Assembly (NCBI GenBank): GCA_016284485.1
Contig: JAEEOX010000177.1
Coordinates: 1 to 10,889, forward strand
Direction: 5' to 3'
DNA from: Bacillota bacterium
GTDB taxonomy: Bacteria > Bacillota > Clostridia > Peptostreptococcales > Anaerovoracaceae
Length of the DNA stretch: 10,889 nucleotides
The notes beneath the pieces are model-generated. The model ran no database searches and was not told the origin of the DNA. It saw nothing but the letters and a program-made list of their open reading frames with translations. Position numbers and translations under genes: made by a program. Positions 1 to 9,000 of this stretch are shown here, piece after piece. How positions within the stretch are numbered: the first letter of the stretch is position 1; each line of letters starts with the position of its first letter.

Positions 1-897
1 GGTCGGGATCACCAGCTTCTCCTTGGTGGTGAATCTCCAGTCCAGGATGAATCTGCCCTGAAGTTCCTTTACGGCTTCTCCCCTTATCCTGACGTGAGAA
101 TCGCGCCAGTAACCGAATCTGGGCACAAGATTGCAGTATTCCCTGCCGATGTTGTAGCCGCCGGTATATCCGATCTCATCGTCGATTACCACGATCTTGC
201 GGTGGTTCCGGTAGTTCAAGTTGAGACCGATCTTGAGACCGAACTTATAAAGTCTCGGAGGGAAGAAAAATCCCACCTGTCCGCCGGCTTTTCTGAATTC
301 TCTGGTAGCACGGTTTCCGATCATCCTGGAACCCTGAGTATCCACCAGAAGCTTGACTTTAACTCCCTGGGCGGCCTTTTGCGTAAGAGCGCGGATCAGC
401 TGTTTCCCTATCTCATCGTTTTTTATGATGAAATACTCAACATAGACCGATTTTTTTGCGGCGGCGATGTCATCCAGCATGCGTTTGAAGAGGATGCTGC
501 CGTCGATAATGAGCTCAACGTCGTTTCCGTCGGTATAGACCGAACCTCCGTAGACCTGATTCAGTTTGAGAAGGTCTCTGTTAGCCACTGCGGCAGGGTT
601 TTCGGGAAGAGCCGTTCCTCCGTCCAGGTCATCGATCTGCTCCTTCAGAAGCTTCTCGAAGGCGTCATACTCATCGTCATAGAGCCGGTTGATCTTCATC
701 CTTGAGAGATTCTGGTTCAGGAAAAGATAAAACACAAACCCCACAACAGGCAGGAACGCCAGCACCATGATCCATGCCAGTGCTGCAGCTGATGATTTCC
801 GCTCAAAAAATATGACCGCAAAAATGAATATGAAGTTTATGACATAGAGTCCGACAGGGATCGCAGCGTAGTGTTTAAGGAATTCATCGAATACCAT
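1..897 (-). CDS. cls: Cardiolipin synthase, phospholipase D superfamily (3' end cut by window edge)
   Basis: This is the first 299 codons of a membrane-bound cardiolipin synthase, which condenses two phosphatidylglycerol molecules into cardiolipin plus glycerol. ATG is at 897-895, one base after the miaB stop, with a GGAAGGAG-type ribosome site at 910-917. Two hydrophobic helices lie at about residues 10-31 and 38-60, as in the N-terminal anchor of bacterial Cls. The first catalytic HKD motif is visible as HRKIVVID (H232, K234, D239), followed by the typical TGGYNIGREY stretch (245-254). Families of this type are usually about 480-510 residues with a second HKD motif; that half would lie beyond base 1 and cannot be checked. 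It is the last visible gene of the unit and fits the lipid genes plsX, plsY and gpsA upstream. The family call is firm. Strict cardiolipin synthase activity, rather than another PLD-type transferase, is inferred from the two-helix anchor and motif context. Confidence 0.9.
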   Translation of the reverse strand, partial: MVFDEFLKHYAAIPVGLYVINFIFIFAVIFFERKSSAAALAWIMVLAFLPVVGFVFYLFLNQNLSRMKINRLYDDEYDAFEKLLKEQIDDLDGGTALPENPAAVANRDLLKLNQVYGGSVYTDGNDVELIIDGSILFKRMLDDIAAAKKSVYVEYFIIKNDEIGKQLIRALTQKAAQGVKVKLLVDTQGSRMIGNRATREFRKAGGQVGFFFPPRLYKFGLKIGLNLNYRNHRKIVVIDDEIGYTGGYNIGREYCNLVPRFGYWRDSHVRIRGEAVKELQGRFILDWRFTTKEKLVIPT

Positions 898-898
898 G

Positions 899-2224
899 TC
901 AGATCAGTTCTCCTTCCAGACTGAAGGTGTTGGAAGACGTTATCCTGACCTTCACAAGCTTGCCGGTGAGCTCAGATCCTCCCTTGAATTTGACGAGCTT
1001 AAACGTGCCGGTCCGTCCGGACATCTTGCCGCGGACTCTCTTGGCCGGACCATCGCAGAGGACCTCCACTTCCCTTCCCACATAAAGTGAGTTCTTGTAT
1101 GCCGAAGTTTCATTGATCTCATCGCAGAGCCTGTTGAATCTCTCATGCTTCACGTCTTCAGGCACCTGATCCTCGTACTCTGCAGCGGGAGTGCCCTTTC
1201 TGATGGAGTAAAGGAATGTGAATGCTGAATCGTAGTCAGCCTCCCTGCAGAGTTTAAGGGTATCTTCAAAGTCTTCTTCTGTTTCCCCCGGGAAGCCTAC
1301 GATGATGTCAGTGGATATGGAGATGTCGGGACATGCCTCTCTCAGCTTTCTGACAAGGTCAAGGTATTTCCTGCTGTCATATCTCCTGTTCATCCTCTTT
1401 AAGATCCTGTCAGAGCCGGACTGAACGGGCAGATGGAAGTTGTGGCATAGTTTGTCACAGGTCCTGAAACAGTCTATGAGCTTGTCAGAAAGGTCTTTTG
1501 GATGGGAGGTCATGAAACGGATCCTCTCCAGTCCCTCCACTTCATTGAGTCTTTTCACGAGGTCCGGGAAGTCCGCAACGGGTCCTTCCGGGTCTCCCTT
1601 GTAGCTGTTGACGTTCTGGCCAAGGAGCATGATCTCCTTGACTCCGTCTGCCACCAGCCCTTCCACTTCCTTCACTATGTCGGAGGGCTTTCTTGAGCGC
1701 TCTCTGCCTCTGGTATAAGGCACGATGCAGTAGGTGCAGAAGTTGTTGCAGCCGAAGGTGATGTTCACGTATGACTTGTGTTCAAACAGTCTTCTGACAG
1801 GAAGTCCCTCGATGATCTCTCCTCCGTCCTGCCATACGCTGAGCTGCTTCTGTCTCTCCCTGTAGAGATTGTCCAGAAGGTCAGGGAGCTCATGGATGTT
1901 ATGGGTGCCCAGCACCACGTCCACCCATGGATATTTGGACTTGATGGAATCGATGACCCTCTGCTGCTGCATCATGCATCCTGTGCAGCAGACTATCAGG
2001 TCATCCCCCTTCTCAAGTTTTTTGTTCTTTAACTGTCCCAGAGTGCCGAAGAAACGCTTATCTGCATTGTCTCTTATGCTGCAGGTGTTGAAGAGGACAA
2101 GGTCTGCCTCATTCTTGGTCCTGGCGGGAAGGAATCCCTTCTCCTCCAGGAGGCCTGCCATGACCTCAGAATCGTGTTCATTCATCTGGCACCCGAAGGT
2201 CTGTATGAAATATGTTTTACTCAT
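899..2224 (-). CDS. miaB: tRNA-2-methylthio-N6-dimethylallyladenosine synthase MiaB
   Basis: This is a 441-residue radical-SAM methylthiotransferase that adds a methylthio group to i6A37 of tRNAs reading UNN codons. The N-terminal UPF0004 domain begins with TFGCQMNEHDSE and carries the three expected cluster cysteines, C12, C48 and C83; C79 and C80 lie close by. The radical SAM domain has the CxxxCxxC motif as GCNNFCTYCIVPYTRGRERS, with C159, C163 and C166 binding the cluster that cleaves SAM. A TRAM RNA-binding domain occupies roughly residues 375-440. The length matches the family. The GCNNFCTYCIVPYTRG sequence favours MiaB over the related MtaB and RimO. ATG at 2224 overlaps the gpsA stop by eight bases, with AGAGG at 2229-2233 as ribosome site. 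In many bacteria miaB sits elsewhere, for example near mutS, so its position here behind gpsA is local context rather than functional evidence. Confidence 0.95.
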   Translation of the reverse strand: MSKTYFIQTFGCQMNEHDSEVMAGLLEEKGFLPARTKNEADLVLFNTCSIRDNADKRFFGTLGQLKNKKLEKGDDLIVCCTGCMMQQQRVIDSIKSKYPWVDVVLGTHNIHELPDLLDNLYRERQKQLSVWQDGGEIIEGLPVRRLFEHKSYVNITFGCNNFCTYCIVPYTRGRERSRKPSDIVKEVEGLVADGVKEIMLLGQNVNSYKGDPEGPVADFPDLVKRLNEVEGLERIRFMTSHPKDLSDKLIDCFRTCDKLCHNFHLPVQSGSDRILKRMNRRYDSRKYLDLVRKLREACPDISISTDIIVGFPGETEEDFEDTLKLCREADYDSAFTFLYSIRKGTPAAEYEDQVPEDVKHERFNRLCDEINETSAYKNSLYVGREVEVLCDGPAKRVRGKMSGRTGTFKLVKFKGGSELTGKLVKVRITSSNTFSLEGELI

Positions 2225-3200
2225 GTTTCCTCTGTCTGCCCATGAGGCGTATGACGCTTTCTTCAGCCGTCATTTCTCCCAGAAGGAGGCCGTGCATGGT
2301 ATTGGATATGGGCATCTCTACCCCGTATTTATCTGAAAGCCGGCATACCGCATCCTGGGTGGTATAGCCTTCGACGATCATGCCCACCTTCTTGAGAGCC
2401 TCTTCCGTGCCCATTCCCTGGCCCAGCATGATGCCGAATCTTCTGTTTCTTGAATGTATGGATGTGCAGGTCACCACCAGATCGCCGATGCCGCTGAGTC
2501 CCGCAAAAGTTTCAGCTTCGCCGCCCATGGCCACGCCCAGGCGCTTCATTTCGGCGATACCTCTCGTGATGAGAGCTGCCTTGGCGTTGTCACCCAGTTC
2601 CAGTCCGTCGGAGATACCGCATGCCAGTGCGATGACGTTTTTCACTGCGCCTCCAAGTTCTACTCCCACAAGATCGTGGTTGGTGTAGACCCTGAAGTAT
2701 TCGTTCATGAATATCTGCTGGACCTGAGCCATGAACTCCGGATCCTGTGACGAAACGCATACTGTGGAGGGGAGTCTTCTGGCCACCTCCTCAGCGTGGG
2801 AGGGACCTGAGAGACAGGCGAAAGAAGAACCTTCGTAAGTGTCCTCCCAGACCTGTGACATTCTCATGAGAGTGCCCTGCTCTATTCCCTTGGCCACGTT
2901 GACCACGGGGACGCCCTTTCTTATTCCGTTGATATCATTAAGAACGTTTCTGAGCTGCTGGGCAGGAACAGCCATGACCAAAAGTTCGCAGTCGATGACG
3001 GCTTTTTCAAGATCTGACGTGACCTTGAGCTCCTCAGGAAGCATGAGCCCCGGCAGGTACCTGTGGTTACCGCCGGTCTTCTCAATCATCTGGATCTGAA
3101 CGGGATTGCGTCCGTACAGGGTGACATCGTGACCGTTGTTAAGAAGTACCAGGGCAAGAGCAGTTCCGAAACTGCCTGCACCGATCACTGAGATCTTCAT
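2217..3200 (-). CDS. gpsA: NAD(P)-dependent glycerol-3-phosphate dehydrogenase
   Basis: This cytosolic enzyme of 327 residues reduces dihydroxyacetone phosphate to sn-glycerol-3-phosphate, the backbone used by PlsY. The Rossmann nucleotide-binding motif GAGSFGTALA is at residues 7-16. Further family signatures are NVAKGIE (101-107), LSGPSHAEEVA (130-140), GGAVKNVIALACGI (183-196) with the catalytic lysine at K187, GLSGIGDLVVTC (234-245) and the substrate-binding SRNRRFG (250-256). Length and both domains are complete. ATG at 3200 shares ATGA with the plsY stop, a four-base overlap, and a purine-rich GGGGAAGGG run in the end of plsY serves as ribosome site. Direct coupling to plsY places substrate supply next to the acyltransferase that consumes it, an arrangement seen in many Firmicutes. 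Confidence 0.97.
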   Translation of the reverse strand: MKISVIGAGSFGTALALVLLNNGHDVTLYGRNPVQIQMIEKTGGNHRYLPGLMLPEELKVTSDLEKAVIDCELLVMAVPAQQLRNVLNDINGIRKGVPVVNVAKGIEQGTLMRMSQVWEDTYEGSSFACLSGPSHAEEVARRLPSTVCVSSQDPEFMAQVQQIFMNEYFRVYTNHDLVGVELGGAVKNVIALACGISDGLELGDNAKAALITRGIAEMKRLGVAMGGEAETFAGLSGIGDLVVTCTSIHSRNRRFGIMLGQGMGTEEALKKVGMIVEGYTTQDAVCRLSDKYGVEMPISNTMHGLLLGEMTAEESVIRLMGRQRKHE

Positions 3201-3799
3201 TTGCCCTTCCCCTTTCCTGCAAGAAATCCAAGAGGCGGTTCCTCACCCTTCATAAGTCTTTTGATGTTGCCTCTGTGCATGAAAATGATAAGAGCAGCCA
3301 TAACGAAGACGAAGGGAAGGAATGCTTTCTCAAGGAAGATGGCATAGACCACAGCCAGAGCGGCTCCCGTAATGGAACCGGCTGACATTCTCTTGGTCAG
3401 GAGCGTAACTGCGGCCACCGTAAGAAGGCACAGAACAGCCAGCTTCCAGTTGACTCCCAGAAGTCCGCCGAAGGCGACCGCCACGCCTTTACCGCCTTTG
3501 AATCCGTAATATACGGGGAAAAGATGGCCGATGAAGGCTGCGATGGAAGCCCAGTAGCAGAGGGTCGGCTCTCCGAATATGAGAGTCAGGATCAGCGCTG
3601 GAAGAAGTCCCTTGAGCACGTCCACCACCAATGTGATCACTGCTGCCTTGGCTCCAAGCACTCTGAGTGCGTTGGTCGTACCGGCGTTGCCGCTTCCCTC
3701 CTTCTTGATGTCGATGCCTTTGGCGCGGCCCAGAAGTATGGAAGGAGAAACGCTTCCGATCAGGTATGAAATTATAACCGTAACAAGAATCTTAACCAA
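3197..3799 (-). CDS. plsY: Glycerol-3-phosphate acyltransferase PlsY (acyl-phosphate dependent), TTG start
   Basis: This integral membrane acyltransferase of 200 residues transfers an acyl group from acyl-phosphate (made by PlsX) to position 1 of glycerol-3-phosphate, giving lysophosphatidic acid. Several hydrophobic segments are visible, at about residues 3-24, 52-76, 81-98, 106-134 and 140-174. The three conserved cytoplasmic motifs are present: GSGNAGTTNALR (35-46), GHLFPVYYGFKGGKGVA (91-107) and HRGNIKRLMKGEE (175-187). I place the start at the TTG at 3799-3797. It gives MVKILVTVIISYLIGS, matching the usual very short PlsY N-terminus, and has GGGAGG six bases upstream; no ATG fits. The start overlaps the der stop by eight bases. 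The C-terminus ends in a short glycine-lysine tail (GKGKGK), part of which encodes the gpsA ribosome site. Confidence 0.95.
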   Translation of the reverse strand: MVKILVTVIISYLIGSVSPSILLGRAKGIDIKKEGSGNAGTTNALRVLGAKAAVITLVVDVLKGLLPALILTLIFGEPTLCYWASIAAFIGHLFPVYYGFKGGKGVAVAFGGLLGVNWKLAVLCLLTVAAVTLLTKRMSAGSITGAALAVVYAIFLEKAFLPFVFVMAALIIFMHRGNIKRLMKGEEPPLGFLAGKGKGK

Positions 3800-5126
3800 T
3801 TAGATCCTCCCTGTCTCCTTTTTCCCTGAAAATGAACTTGATGGATGTTCCTTCGAAGTTGAAGCTCTGTCTGATCCTGTTCTCCAGATACCTGGAGTAG
3901 GAGAAGTGCATTAAATCCCTCTTGTTGATCTGGAAGCTGAACAGAGGCGGTTTCACGCCGATCTGGGCAGCGTAGTAGATCTTGAGTCTTTTGCCCTTGT
4001 CTGAAGGAGGCTGCTTCATGAGGATGGCGTCCTGGATCAGTGAATTCAGCTGTCCGGTGGGGACCCTCATGGCTCTGTTCTCAGCGATGGTCTTGCACAT
4101 GGGAAGGACCCTGTCCATCCTCTGTCTGTTGAGTACGGATATGAACAGTATTGGAGCGTAGCTCATGAAAGCAAGATCAGTCTTCAGCTGGTTCTCAAAG
4201 TCCCTCATTGTGTTGGTCTCTTTGACCACCAGATCCCACTTGTTGACGAGGACAAGTATGCCCTTGCCTGCTTCGTGGGCTATGCCAGCGATCTTTTTGT
4301 CCTGTTCGGTAAGACCTTCGGCACCGTCTATCATGAGGGCGCAGACGTCGCAGCGCTCGATGGCGGCTACGGCGCGGACCACAGAATACTTCTCTATATC
4401 GTCATAGATCTTGGCCTGCCGTCTGATGCCTGCGGTGTCTATGAGCAGATATTTCTCACCGTTCTTCTCGAAAGGCGTGTCTATGGAGTCTCTGGTGGTC
4501 CCTGCAATGGGAGAAACGATGACTCTGTTTTCTCCCAGAATGGAGTTCACCAGTGAAGATTTACCTACGTTGGGTTTGCCGATGACCGCGATCTTGATCT
4601 GATCGTCATCTTCCTCTTCGCTGTCTCTTGGGAATCCTGCCACCACGTCATCCAGCACGTCTCCGAAGTTCAGCACGTTGGCGGATGATACCGGGATAGG
4701 TTCACCAAGTCCCAGCTCGTAGAAGTCGTAGAAGAAGTCCGGAAGTGCCGACGGTTTGTCGATCTTATTGACAACCAGTACGATGTTCTTGCCGGTCCTT
4801 CTCAGCATGTCCGCCACTTCCCTGTCGGCGTGGGTCAGCCCGTCCTTGCCGTCCACCATGAAGATGATGACGTCGGCAAGGTCCATGGCCACCTGAGCCT
4901 GCTCTCTCATCTGCGAAAGAATGATGTCGTCGGATGCGGGTTCGATGCCTCCTGTATCTATAAGGCCGAAGCTTTTGGAATTCCACTCGGCGTCGGCATA
5001 TATCCTGTCTCTCGTAACGCCGGGGGTGTCCTCAACGATGGATACGCGCCTCCCAACTACTCTGTTGAAGAAAGTGCTCTTTCCCACATTGGGTCTTCCC
5101 ACTATGGCAACTATAGGCTTACTCAT
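3792..5126 (-). CDS. der: Ribosome biogenesis GTPase Der (EngA), double G domain
   Basis: Der is a GTPase with two tandem G domains, needed for maturation of the 50S ribosomal subunit. In its 444 residues, the first G domain has GRPNVGKST (10-18), DTGG (57-60) and NKID (120-123). The second has GKPNVGKSS (183-191), DTAGIR (230-235) and NKWD (295-298). A C-terminal KH-like RNA-contacting domain spans about 350-436. An acidic linker (DSEEEDDD, 168-175) joins the two G domains. All guanine-binding NKxD motifs and both P-loops are intact. The second G5 region reads ISVLNRQR rather than the common ISAL form, a conservative change (see findings). ATG at 5126 overlaps the ftsY stop by eight bases and has AGGAGGA seven bases upstream, the best ribosome site in the window. 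Identity is secure because the tandem-GTPase layout is unique to this family. Confidence 0.98.
   Translation of the reverse strand: MSKPIVAIVGRPNVGKSTFFNRVVGRRVSIVEDTPGVTRDRIYADAEWNSKSFGLIDTGGIEPASDDIILSQMREQAQVAMDLADVIIFMVDGKDGLTHADREVADMLRRTGKNIVLVVNKIDKPSALPDFFYDFYELGLGEPIPVSSANVLNFGDVLDDVVAGFPRDSEEEDDDQIKIAVIGKPNVGKSSLVNSILGENRVIVSPIAGTTRDSIDTPFEKNGEKYLLIDTAGIRRQAKIYDDIEKYSVVRAVAAIERCDVCALMIDGAEGLTEQDKKIAGIAHEAGKGILVLVNKWDLVVKETNTMRDFENQLKTDLAFMSYAPILFISVLNRQRMDRVLPMCKTIAENRAMRVPTGQLNSLIQDAILMKQPPSDKGKRLKIYYAAQIGVKPPLFSFQINKRDLMHFSYSRYLENRIRQSFNFEGTSIKFIFREKGDREDLIG
3806..3811 (-). promoter_or_regulatory. Ribosome binding site that fixes the plsY TTG start
   Basis: The minus strand reads GGGAGG here, six bases before the TTG codon at 3799-3797. 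It lies inside the last codons of der. The strength and spacing of this site support translation starting at the non-ATG codon, and it may let ribosomes finishing der re-initiate on plsY. Confidence 0.75.
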
Positions 5127-6018
5127 CGAAAAGTCCTCCTATGAATTCAGCGGCGTCAAAGGGTTCCAGATCCTCGATGCCCTCTCCTGTTCCGATAAAC
5201 TTGATGGGTATGTCGAATTCATCCGCGATGGTGATGGCTATGCCGCCCTTGGCAGTGCCGTCAAGCTTTGTAAGCACCACGCCTGTGATCTCGGCGGTAT
5301 TGCCGAACTCCTCTGCCTGAGAAATGGCATTCTTGCCGGTGGTTGCGTCAAGTATGAGGAGCGTTTCTCTGTCAGCTTCGGGCCACTCTCTTGAGATGAC
5401 TCTGTCCATCTTGGCCAGCTCGTTCATAAGGTTTTTCTTGGTCTGGAGCCTGCCTGCCGTATCACAGATCAAAACATCCGCGTGTCTGGCCTTGGCGGAC
5501 TGGATGGCGTCGAATATGACCGCAGAGGGATCTGCTCCCTCTCCCTGCTTGATCACAGGGATGTCGTTTCTCTCGCCCCAGATGCTGAGCTGTTCTGACG
5601 CAGCAGCCCTGAAAGTATCTGCTGCCGCCAGGACCACGGATTTTCCCTGCTTCTTCAGCCTGTAGGCCAGCTTTCCGATGGTGGTGGTCTTGCCCCCGCC
5701 GTTGATGCCTATCATCAGTATGAGCAGCGGGCTCTTGTCAGAAAGTTTCTGCCTGTCACCCTTGTCCACGTGTCTGATGAGAATGTCCATCAAAGCCTTT
5801 TTGACGTTCTTCGGAAGGGTCAGATAGTCTTCGGAGATCTTCTCGCGGATCTCATCCATTATGGTCATGGTGGTCTCCATGCCTATGTCTGAAGACACAA
5901 GAAGCTCTTCAAGGTTGTCGATGACTTCCTCATCCACCTCCATCTTGGCAAAAAGTGTGTTGCTGATCTTTTCGCCCAGACTTCCAAAAAATCCTTTTTT
6001 CTCTCTGAATATACTCAT
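5119..6018 (-). CDS. ftsY: Signal recognition particle receptor FtsY
   Basis: FtsY is the SRP-family GTPase that receives ribosome-nascent-chain complexes bound by Ffh and delivers them to the Sec translocon at the inner face of the membrane. Its 299 residues form essentially only the NG domain. A helical N domain (about 15-90) follows a short basic, phenylalanine-containing start (MSIFREKKGFFGSLGEKI) of the kind that acts as a membrane-targeting helix. The G domain shows the P-loop GINGGGKTTT (104-113), DTFRAAA (134-140), DTAGR (186-190), TKLDGTAKGG (250-259) and the closing GTGEGIEDLEPFD (276-288). The long acidic A domain of E. coli FtsY is absent, as is usual in Firmicutes. The closing motif and N-terminus point to FtsY rather than Ffh (no M domain) or FlhF. 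Its ATG lies 18 bases after the smc stop, the largest gap in the unit, with AGAGGAAA at 6028-6035 as ribosome site. Confidence 0.97.
   Translation of the reverse strand: MSIFREKKGFFGSLGEKISNTLFAKMEVDEEVIDNLEELLVSSDIGMETTMTIMDEIREKISEDYLTLPKNVKKALMDILIRHVDKGDRQKLSDKSPLLILMIGINGGGKTTTIGKLAYRLKKQGKSVVLAAADTFRAAASEQLSIWGERNDIPVIKQGEGADPSAVIFDAIQSAKARHADVLICDTAGRLQTKKNLMNELAKMDRVISREWPEADRETLLILDATTGKNAISQAEEFGNTAEITGVVLTKLDGTAKGGIAITIADEFDIPIKFIGTGEGIEDLEPFDAAEFIGGLFDE
5134..5140 (-). promoter_or_regulatory. Strong ribosome binding site of der
   Basis: The minus strand reads AGGAGGA, close to the perfect anti-16S complement, seven bases before the der ATG. It lies within the last codons of ftsY. 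This confirms the der start at 5126 and the eight-base overlap with ftsY. Confidence 0.8.
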
Positions 6019-6036
6019 TAAATAAGATTTCCTCTC

Positions 6037-9000
6037 TTATAGTTCAAAATCGGTTCCCAGCCTGAGGGAGATCACCTTGGAAACTCCCTGCTCCGGCATG
6101 GTGACTCCGTAAAGGACGTCTGCATGCTCCATGGTTGCCTTCTGGTGGGTGACTACCACGAACTGAATGTCGTGGAAGTTCTTGAGATAGTCGGCGAATC
6201 TGTCGATGTTCATGTCGTCAAGAGCAGCCTCCACCTCGTCAAGTATGCAGAAAGGCGTGGGCTTGGTCTTGAGCACTGCGAACATCAGCGCGATAGCCGT
6301 CATAGACTTCTCTCCGCCGGAAAGCAGATTGATGTTCTGAAGCTTCTTTCCGGGGGGCTGAGCTATGATCTCGACCCCTGAATTCAGGGGATCGTCTTCG
6401 TTGTCCATGGCGATCCTTGCGGTTCCGCCTCCGAACATCTCGGTGAATATCTCTTCGAAGTTCTTTTCCACCTGATCGAAGTTTGCTCTGAATCTGTCCT
6501 TTATGATCTTATCCATGTCACGGATGATGGAGTTCAGCTCATCCATGGCGGAGGTGATGTCCTTGCGCTGGTCCAGCATGAACTCGTAACGCTCGGACAC
6601 CTTCTGGTATTCCTCGATGGATGAAGGATCGAAGTCACCGATCTCGTCCAGTCTCACCTTCATCTCCCTGGATTCCTTGACAGCCTGAGAATACTTGAAG
6701 TCCTCGATCTTATAGCTGAGGGCCTGAGCGTAGGTGATCTCATGGTCATCCAGAAGTTTCTGCTTCAGTGCTTCAAGCTGAGCGTCATTTCTGGCCATGC
6801 GGATCTCCTGCTGCTGCTTCTGCGCTATGAGGGAATTAAGTTCCTCCACCTTCATATTGAGTTCCTGAGTCATTTCCTTCACAGAAGCCAGGGCCTGGGC
6901 CTTGTCCTTATCGATCTCGGAAATGTATTCCTCAAGACCTGTCTTCTTGTCGGACAGGACGCTGAACTTGTCCTCGGTGTCACCGGAACCGTAAAGAAGC
7001 CTGTCACGCTTCTCCATGATGCTGTCCAGCTCATCCTGCTTCTTATCGATCTGTTCGGTCAGGTCGTCTATGTTATCCTGTGATATCTCTATGAGATCAT
7101 TGAGAGCATCTATCTTGTTCTCTATCTCTGTCTTCCTGATGCGGGCGTCTGTTATGGCCGAATTGGCTTCAGTCACCCTGGATGATATGCTCTCGATCTC
7201 CCTTAGAAGATCCTCAGAGGAAGCCTCCATCTCTTTGATCTTCTTCTCGGATTCTTCTGCAGATGCAGCGGCATTCTGCTCCATCTCCTCAGTGTTCTCA
7301 AGTTCTTCACGGATGGTGGCAAGTTCCAGCTGTCTCTTTTCTTTTGCTTCAGAGGCATTCCTTAAGCTTTCCCTGAGGGTGGCGAGCCTTGCCTGGAGTT
7401 CCACGTCCTTTGCCTTGAGGGCGTTGAGCTCCTCCTCGAACGATCTCACCCCGGATCTCAGAGAAAGAATCTCTTCCCTGCTCTTTTCCTTCTCATCAGT
7501 CTTGGACACAAGATCCTTGTCGATCCTGTCGATCTCAGAGCTCAGATCGGCGATCTCCGTCCTTCTGGATAGGATGTTCATGGTCTTTGTCTTGTATCTG
7601 CCGCCGGTGATGGCGCCGAATGCGTTGACCACATCTCCCTCCAGGGTAACGAAGCGAAGTCCCTTTCCGGCTATCTTGGAAAGTCTGACGGCGGTATCCA
7701 GGTCTCTTACAATGGCTGTCCTGCCCAGCAGATATTCCATGACTCCTGTGTACTCCGCGTCATAGCCTACGATCTCTGACGCCAGGCCTTCGAAGCCGTT
7801 GGCCTTCTCTACGGCATTTTCTAGCCTTGTTCTGCTTCCTTTGACTGATTCCATGGGAAGGAAGGTAAGACGGCCTGCAGAAGCCTCTTTGAGCCTCCTG
7901 ATGGCGTTCTTGGCGTCCTGATCCTTCTCACAGACAATATTGGATATCCCTGATCCCAGGGCAGTCTCTATGGCTGTCTCAAAACCCTTGGGTACGTCGA
8001 TGAGTTCAGCCACGGTGCCTCTTAAGCCGTGGCCGGATCCGTTCATGATGAACTTCACCGCTCCGCCGTAGCCTTCGTAGGAGGCTTCCATCTCCTCAAG
8101 AGCCTTCTTTCTGGCGGCAAGCTGTGATCTCTTGATCCTGAGGTCACCTATCTCTCCTTCCAGCTTGTCCTGGGTTGCGGTGAGATTTGATATCCTTCCC
8201 TCGGCGTCTGATATTTTGTTCAGGACCTTATTGCCTGAGTCATCATTTTTGCTCTTTAGTTTCTCTGTCTCGGCGATCTCATCCTCGATGTCTCCGGAGT
8301 TGGCCATGACTTCCTCAGAGTCAGACAGAAGCTGCTCCTGCCTTCTGAGAAGGGTCTCCTTCATGCTTCCGATGGATCTTGATTCGGACCTTAAGCCGGA
8401 TGCCTTGCGGGAAAGCTCCAGGATGCTGTTCTTGATATCCTCAAGTGCGCCCTGCTTCGCGATGGATACGGACATGATGCTGTTATAGCTGTCTATCTCC
8501 TTCTCGAGAGCCTTAGTGGCCTTCGACATGTCTTCAGCCATGTCCGAAAGAGCGTTTTCCTTCTCTTCGTTGGAAGCGATCTCTCTTTCGAGACGTCCGT
8601 TCAGGGTCTCTATCTCCCCGGAGAGCCTGTCTATGTCACTGTCCATGGCCGAGAGCCTGGTCTCGTCCATCTGGGTCTTGTTCTTGATGTCGTTGAGCTT
8701 GTTCACAATGGAAAGAAGTTCCTCCCTGGCCTTGTCTCCGAGGGACTGAAGTTCTTCGTTCCTCTGTCTCTCCTCTTCGATCTTTTCATCCAGAGCCAGC
8801 TTCTCGGTCTTGTGCTTCTCGATGTCAGCACTGAGCGCCTCTGCATCATCCTCAGACGTAGATCCGGCAGCGTTCAGTCTGTCAATGTTGTGAAGGGCGA
8901 TATTTATGTCCAGGTCTTTCTTCTTGGCTCTGATCTCCAGAGCCTCAGCAGCCTTTTCGCTGTCTTCCTTCAGTCCGCCGATGCGGTCCTCGATCTCAAA

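Noticed and set aside
94..705. Plus-strand open frame of 203 codons at the left edge
   Set aside because: It is antisense to the cardiolipin synthase gene, which has clear membrane helices and an HKD motif in its own frame. The plus-strand translation shows no family resemblance.
1869..2336. Plus-strand open frame of 155 codons spanning the miaB/gpsA junction
   Set aside because: It runs antisense through two well-identified genes and across their overlap. No domain, and its composition reflects the opposite strand.
6019..6036. Possible promoter or terminator in the smc-ftsY gap
   Set aside because: The gap is only 18 bases and holds the ftsY ribosome site and an AT-rich spacer; there is no stem-loop with a T-run and no room for -35 and -10 boxes.
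7016..7765. Plus-strand open frame of 249 codons, very rich in serine and leucine, opposite smc
   Set aside because: It lies antisense to the hinge end and second coiled-coil of smc. The serine and leucine richness is what the reverse complement of Glu/Lys/Asp/Arg-rich coiled-coil codons produces. It has no recognisable domain.
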